From Streptomyces sp. NBC_00448 (lineage in GTDB: Bacteria > Actinomycetota > Actinomycetes > Streptomycetales > Streptomycetaceae), in contig NZ_CP107913.1 in the NCBI RefSeq assembly GCF_036014115.1, positions 744,001 through 808,000 on the forward strand: DNA of 64,000 nucleotides, read 5' to 3'. The position numbers and the translations under genes are program-made. The notes below the pieces were generated by a model. That model worked only from the letters and a program-made list of their open reading frames with translations. It was not told the origin of the DNA and did not search any database. Positions 59,854-64,000 of the stretch are shown here, piece after piece. Positions within the stretch are counted from its first letter, which is position 1; the number at the start of each line of letters is the position of its first letter.

Positions 59854-61401
59854 TCACCGCCTCCCCCTCGTCCGCTCCGCCACCGGGCCGGGGCGGGAGA
59901 ACCAGTGGAGCACGAGGGCTCCGGCGGTCAGGACGATCGCGGCGAGGACGCGCATGCCGGTGTCGAGCGCGCCGGTGAAGTCCTGGAGGACCGCGTGCCG
60001 CAGGGAGGGGTGGTCGGAGAAGCGCTGTGCCTGGGCGACGGTGCTCGGGGCGTGCGGTCCACGCAGGGCGTGCGGCAGGTTCGCGGTGAACCGGTCGGCG
60101 ATCACGGTGCCGTTGAGGGCGACCCCCAACGCGCTGCCCAGTTCGCGCGTCAGGCTCTGCAACGCCGATCCGGTGCCCGCCTGTTCGGGAGGCAGCGCGG
60201 ACATCATGGCGTGCGAGAGGACCGGCGTGGCCAGCCCGCAGCCCGCGGCGGTGAGTACGGCGCCGAGGGCGTAGAAGGGATACGGGGTCCGCGCGCCGAC
60301 CAGGGAGACGGTACCGAGGCCCGTGGCCAGCAGGAGCAGGCCCAGCCCCACGACGCGCCGCTCGCCGAGGCGGTGGCGCAGGCCGACCGCGCACCGCGGG
60401 GCCAGCAGCAGGGCGACGGCCATGGGCAGCAGCCGGATTCCGGAACCGAGGGGGGAGTAGCCCTTCGCGTACTGGAGGTACTGGCCGTTGAGGTAGAACA
60501 GGCCGAACATGCCGGTGAAGACGACCGTCATGCCGAGCGCGCCGGCCCGTACCGGGGGCGATGCCAGTAGCCGGGGATCGAGCAGCGGGTGCGCGCTGCG
60601 CAGTTCGCGCCGGACCCACCAGGCCAGCGCGGCGGCCGCCGCGGCGAACGATCCGAGGACCGTACGGCTGGTCCAGCCCTGTTGCGGGCCGGAGACGAGG
60701 GCGAACAGCAGGACGAAGAAGGAACAGGTCAGCAGCAGGACGCCGAGCGGGGCGACCGGGCGGGCGTACCGGGGCGTCTTCGGGGCGACAGCGGCGGCCA
60801 GCGCCAGGGCGACCAGGGACAGCGGGACCGCGGCCAGGAACAGCGCGCGCCAGGAGCCGGCCTGGATGGCGGCGCCGCCGCCGACGTTGCCCAGGACGGC
60901 GGCGAGTCCGGTCATGGCCGCCCAGACGGCGATCCGTCCGGCGCGGCCCGCGGGCGGCGTGCCGGCCACCATGAGCGCCAGCGTGGTGGGCAGGACGGCC
61001 GCCGCCCCCACACCGCTGACCATCCGCCCCGCGATCAGCACACCCACGTCCGTGGCGGTTCCCGCGAGCAGGCAGCCCACCGCGAAGACCGCCGTTCCGG
61101 CCAGCAGGACGCCCTTGCGGCCGAGCCGGTCGGCCAGCGCCCCGGCCGGCACGAGGAGGCAGGCGAAGACAGCGACATAGCCGTCGACCACCCACAGCAC
61201 GGCGGCCGCCGACGGGTGCAGGGCGCTGCGGGACAGCGAGGGGATGGCGAGGTTGACCGCGGAGACCATTCCCACCACGAGGGTCACGCACAGTCCCATG
61301 GCCGCCGTCAGGGCGTCGGGACGGGGGCGCCGGCGCGGTCGGGGCTGGCGCGGGGACGGCGGGCGGGCGACGGGTGGCGGAACGGGTCGGGGACTCGGCA
61401 C
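59854..61401 (-). CDS. MFS drug/peptide exporter (DHA2, 14-TM)
   Basis: A 515-aa transporter with about 14 hydrophobic helices. The A-loop motif GALADRLGRKGVLLAG follows TM2, and motif C-like GRMVSGVGAAAVLPTTLALM lies in TM4-5, as in EmrB/QacA exporters. GGAGG lies 6 nt before the GTG, which places the start well downstream of a long Pro/Arg-rich extension in the same frame. It converges with the second P450 (20-nt gap) and may export the cluster product. Confidence 0.9.
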   Translation of the reverse strand: MPSPRPVPPPVARPPSPRQPRPRRRPRPDALTAAMGLCVTLVVGMVSAVNLAIPSLSRSALHPSAAAVLWVVDGYVAVFACLLVPAGALADRLGRKGVLLAGTAVFAVGCLLAGTATDVGVLIAGRMVSGVGAAAVLPTTLALMVAGTPPAGRAGRIAVWAAMTGLAAVLGNVGGGAAIQAGSWRALFLAAVPLSLVALALAAAVAPKTPRYARPVAPLGVLLLTCSFFVLLFALVSGPQQGWTSRTVLGSFAAAAAALAWWVRRELRSAHPLLDPRLLASPPVRAGALGMTVVFTGMFGLFYLNGQYLQYAKGYSPLGSGIRLLPMAVALLLAPRCAVGLRHRLGERRVVGLGLLLLATGLGTVSLVGARTPYPFYALGAVLTAAGCGLATPVLSHAMMSALPPEQAGTGSALQSLTRELGSALGVALNGTVIADRFTANLPHALRGPHAPSTVAQAQRFSDHPSLRHAVLQDFTGALDTGMRVLAAIVLTAGALVLHWFSRPGPVAERTRGRR

Positions 61402-61483
61402 GGGGAACCTCCGGCAGTCGTGCCCGGGCACGGCACCTTGGCGGCATCGCGGCGAGGCGGCTCGGCGATGCGGCGCGGCACAG

Positions 61484-61507
61484 CGGCGGGGCGGCGGGGC
61501 GGCGGGG
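61484..61507. repeat. 3 x 8-bp tandem repeat
   Basis: Three copies of CGGCGGGG lie in the 257-bp gap upstream of the MFS gene, within generally GC-repetitive DNA. No function is evident. Confidence 0.6.
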
Positions 61508-61658
61508 CAGGAAGACGGCATGGCGGCATGGCCGTTGGGCGCGACGGCCCCTCGCGCGTCGCGCCCCGGCGGGGACCGGGTCGACGAAACGGGGCTGCGG
61601 CGGCGGCCGGAAGGGTAGGGGGCGGGAGTGGCGGGAGAGAAGGAGGGTGAGGAAGGGG

Positions 61659-62414
61659 TCAGCCGGTGTGACGGTCCAGGTCGGCGCGCAGCACGAGCCG
61701 GTCACCGCGGATGGACAGGAACTCCAGGTCCACCGGGCGGCCGCCCGCCAGCGTGCTCAGGCGCTCCACCGCGAACAGCGCCGCACCCGGCGAGGTGTCC
61801 AGGACCTCGGCGGTGCGAGGGTCGGCGTTCACCGCCTGCACCGTCAGCGTCGCGGTGCTCAGCCGCACGCCCGCGGTCTCCTCGATGAGCGCGAACACGT
61901 CCCGTCCGGCCAGGTCGAGTTCCAGCAACGGCGTGCCGATGTCGGCCGGCAGATACGTCAGGTCCAGCGACAGCGGAACGCCGTCGAGGTGGCGCAGCCG
62001 CTCCAGTCGTACGACCGGCTGTCCCCGGGGTGTGCCGAGTCGGCGGGCGACGGCGGCGGGCGGCAGCACGCTGCCCGCAGCACGCAAGTGGTTGTCCACC
62101 GTGCCCAGTTGGTGCAGGGTCTCGGCGAGCCCGGTCATCCGGCCCAGCGGATGCTCGACCTTGCGGCCCACCAGCACGGTGCCGACCCCGCGCCGGCGTT
62201 GGACCAGTCCCTCGTCGGCCAGGATGCGCAACGCCTCGCGGACGGTGTTGCGCGAGACCCCGAAGTCCGCCACCAGAAGCCGCTCTTCGGGCAGGAGACC
62301 GGTGGGGAACAGCCCCGCGGCGGCCTGCTGCCGCAGCACGTCGGCGACCTGCCGGGCTCTGTCGGCGCGAGCCGGAGTGCCCGGAGGGGAGCCGGTCCTG
62401 GACACGGGGGGCAT
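61659..62414 (-). CDS. GntR-family regulator (HutC/UTRA type)
   Basis: A 251-aa regulator. The winged helix covers about residues 15-80 (ADVLRQQAAAGLFPTGLLPEERLLVADFGVSRNTVREAL in sections) and the UTRA effector domain about 95-250 (YLPADIGTPLLELDL; DVFALIEETAGVRLS). The ATG at 62414 is used. It is on the same strand upstream of the MFS gene, and a TGCGGGA-N5-TCCCGCA palindrome lies about 60 nt upstream of its start, suggesting self-control. Possible regulator of the exporter or of the peptide cluster. Confidence 0.9.
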   Translation of the reverse strand: MPPVSRTGSPPGTPARADRARQVADVLRQQAAAGLFPTGLLPEERLLVADFGVSRNTVREALRILADEGLVQRRRGVGTVLVGRKVEHPLGRMTGLAETLHQLGTVDNHLRAAGSVLPPAAVARRLGTPRGQPVVRLERLRHLDGVPLSLDLTYLPADIGTPLLELDLAGRDVFALIEETAGVRLSTATLTVQAVNADPRTAEVLDTSPGAALFAVERLSTLAGGRPVDLEFLSIRGDRLVLRADLDRHTG

Positions 62415-62471
62415 CAAGGGCACCGCCTCTCTGTCGCTGCGCGCGGGCCCGGTCAGATCCCGGAATCCCCG

Positions 62472-62490
62472 TGCGGGAAACGCTCCCGCA
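62472..62490. promoter_or_regulatory. GntR operator candidate
   Basis: TGCGGGA-AACGC-TCCCGCA is a perfect 7-bp inverted repeat in the 374-bp divergent gap 62415-62788, which has no supported gene. The position fits autoregulation of the GntR gene. Confidence 0.5.
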
Positions 62491-62788
62491 GTGGTCCCAA
62501 TCTAGGGTCCGCTGATGACGCCGATGTTACGCCACCTACTTTGACCTGCAGATATGCTCTCACCAGCGCAATCGGCGAGCCGCCCCCGAGCTCCGCCACC
62601 CGGCGACCCCCAAGTCCCTTCGGCGCCCGATGTGTACGGCGTGGGGACGGACGGGCGACGTACGAAGTTCACCGCGGCGCCATCCCCCGGCGGCACAGTT
62701 GCGCCGTTTGCACTCCGACCGGTCAACTCCCCTGCTGCGCGGGTCCTTTGGACCTGGCGTCGGTCCACCGTCGAAAGGCAGTCCGCCT

Positions 62789-64000
62789 GTGAACGGCAAA
62801 GTCCCCCCACCCGTGCGCCGCGTGCCGGTTCGCGCCGGCCGCAGGACCGTGATCGGCAGCGTCGTCGCCGGCCTGATGACGCTCGGCGCCGTCACCGCCC
62901 CGGTCGTCGCCCACGCGACGATCAGCGGCGCCGCCACCACCGCGTTCGGCACCGGCGACGTCGTGGTCTACCGCGTCGGTGACGGCGGCAGCTCCCTGAG
63001 CGACAAGGCCGCCCCGGTGTTCCTCGACGAGTACACCCCCGCCGGGGCGCTGGTGCGTTCCGTCGCGCTGCCCACCGCCGACAGCGGCAGCACGCACGAG
63101 CTGACCGCCTCGGGCACCGCCTCGTCGGAGGGACAGCTCACGCTCTCCGCCGACGGCCGCTACCTGCTGGCTCCCGGCTACCACAAGGCGGTCGGCGCCA
63201 GCGCCGTCGCCACCACCGACGACGTGACGATCGCCCGCGTCGGCGCCGACGGCACCGTGGACACCAGCACCATGCTCGACGAGTTCGCCGCCGACAACAA
63301 CGTCCGGGGCGCGGCCAGCACCGACGGCACGAGCATCTGGGTCTCCGGTGCCGCCGGCGGCATCGGCTACACCACCCTCGGCTCCGGCAGCTTCACCCAG
63401 CTCACGTCGAAGAACGTCCGCGCGGTGCAGATCGCCGGCGGCCGGCTGTACGCCTCCTCCGACAAGAACGGCACCGGCGTCTCCACCGTGGGCAGCGGCA
63501 CCCCGACCACCTCCGGGCAGACGCTGACCAACCTGCCCGGCAGCCCCGAGAGCAGCGGCGACCCCTACGGCTACGCGCTGCTCGACCTCTCCGGCGGCGC
63601 CGGCCCCGACACCCTGTACGCAGCGGACTCCAGCGCCGGGAAGATCAACAAGTTCAGCCTGGTCGGCGGTACTTGGAAGGCGGAGGGCAGCAGGAGCGTC
63701 TCCGGCGTCACCGGCCTGACCGGCTCGGTCAGCGGCGGGCAGGCCGTGCTGTACGCCACCGGCAGCGGCTCCTCGGGCACCGGCGGCACCCTCTCCACGG
63801 TGACCGACACCAGCGGCCCGGCCGCCGTCATGAACGGCTCCGTGACCACTTTGGCCACGGCTCCCGCCAAGGAGGCCTTCCGCGGCGTCGCCCTCGCTCC
63901 CGGCTCCGGCGGCACCACCACCCCGCCGACGACCCCGCCCACCACTCCCCCCAGCGACCCGGGCACGCCCGTGGCCTGGCCCGGCAGCAGCTCGGTCACC
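62789..64000 (+). CDS. large secreted protein, 5' part only
   Basis: From a GTG at 62789 the frame stays open to the last base (404 codons seen). A signal peptide ends near residue 42 (TLGAVTAPVVAHA). Residues about 45-370 look like a repeated beta-strand fold, probably a propeller (DVVVYRVGDGGSSL; SIWVSGAAGGIGY; YAADSSAGKINKFSL). A Thr/Pro linker follows (TTTPPTTPPTTPPSDPG) and then VAWPGSSSVT, the start of a second domain cut by the window edge. AAAGG lies 11 nt before the start. The downstream domain would decide the function. Confidence 0.8.
   Translation, partial: MNGKVPPPVRRVPVRAGRRTVIGSVVAGLMTLGAVTAPVVAHATISGAATTAFGTGDVVVYRVGDGGSSLSDKAAPVFLDEYTPAGALVRSVALPTADSGSTHELTASGTASSEGQLTLSADGRYLLAPGYHKAVGASAVATTDDVTIARVGADGTVDTSTMLDEFAADNNVRGAASTDGTSIWVSGAAGGIGYTTLGSGSFTQLTSKNVRAVQIAGGRLYASSDKNGTGVSTVGSGTPTTSGQTLTNLPGSPESSGDPYGYALLDLSGGAGPDTLYAADSSAGKINKFSLVGGTWKAEGSRSVSGVTGLTGSVSGGQAVLYATGSGSSGTGGTLSTVTDTSGPAAVMNGSVTTLATAPAKEAFRGVALAPGSGGTTTPPTTPPTTPPSDPGTPVAWPGSSSVT

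Noticed and set aside
62541..62560. TTTGACC and TATGCT near 62541-62560 as a promoter
   Set aside because: The two elements are only about 6 nt apart, too close for a sigma-70-type promoter.
1..64000. Insertion sequence, integrase, phage or tRNA attachment site
   Set aside because: No transposase or integrase motif, terminal inverted repeats or tRNA gene could be recognised on either strand.

Overview
The window is very GC-rich DNA with GTG starts, 1-4 nt gene overlaps, long readable shadow frames, Tat/Sec-exported glycosidases and many one-component regulators. It reads as an accessory chromosomal region of a Streptomyces-like actinomycete. No ribosomal, tRNA, phage or transposase gene is visible.

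Layout. (1) 0.2-7 kb: a glycan locus with a secreted DUF4838 protein and a sugar porter, divergent from a ROK regulator and a Cys-type sulfatase. (2) 7-13.5 kb: two tandem TrmB/LuxR-type regulators, divergent from a sedolisin (S53) protease fused to carboxypeptidase-regulatory-like and kelch-like modules. (3) 13.6-28.4 kb: a second glycan locus with a GH84 hexosaminidase, a GH59 galactosylceramidase-type enzyme, a ROK regulator, an ABC sugar importer (binding protein plus two permeases, no ATPase), a Gfo/Idh/MocA oxidoreductase and a large secreted protein I cannot place. A DasR-type (dre-like) operator lies upstream of GH84. (4) 28-31 kb: an EamA transporter and a GH54-type arabinofuranosidase whose fourth codon is TTA. 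(5) 31.4-34 kb: a patchy segment with an N-terminally truncated alpha/beta hydrolase, a frameshifted effector-like remnant, a hypothetical protein and an isochorismatase-fold protein lacking the usual cysteine. (6) 34-44.3 kb: small regulator/enzyme pairs (HxlR/CMD, LysR/quinone reductase, a two-component system, XRE/SMP-30-like, MarR/epoxide hydrolase-like), several with clear palindromic operators between divergent genes. (7) 44.4-52 kb: a Tat-exported phosphodiester-glycosidase/metallophosphoesterase fusion, a TetR/SDR pair and a 586-aa protein of unknown role. (8) 51.8-56.9 kb: an arabinose locus with a GH54 enzyme bearing two ricin domains, a LacI regulator and an intracellular-type GH51 arabinofuranosidase. 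(9) 57.3-62.4 kb: the most notable locus. A 26-aa peptide ends in AWYFWY and is followed by a strong hairpin and two cytochrome P450 genes, with an MFS exporter and a GntR regulator alongside. This matches the plan of tryptorubin-type atropopeptide RiPP clusters (tryptorubin A core AWYIWY) with a changed core residue and an extra P450. (10) 62.8 kb to the end: the start of a large secreted protein that runs off the window.

Working together: the secreted GH54 enzymes would release arabinose or arabino-oligosaccharides that the GH51 enzyme could process inside the cell, with the LacI regulator and two related operator copies between the divergent genes controlling the set. The GH84/GH59/ABC/ROK block looks like a separate system for amino-sugar- and galactose-containing glycans. 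The P450 peptide cluster is independent of the carbohydrate genes around it.
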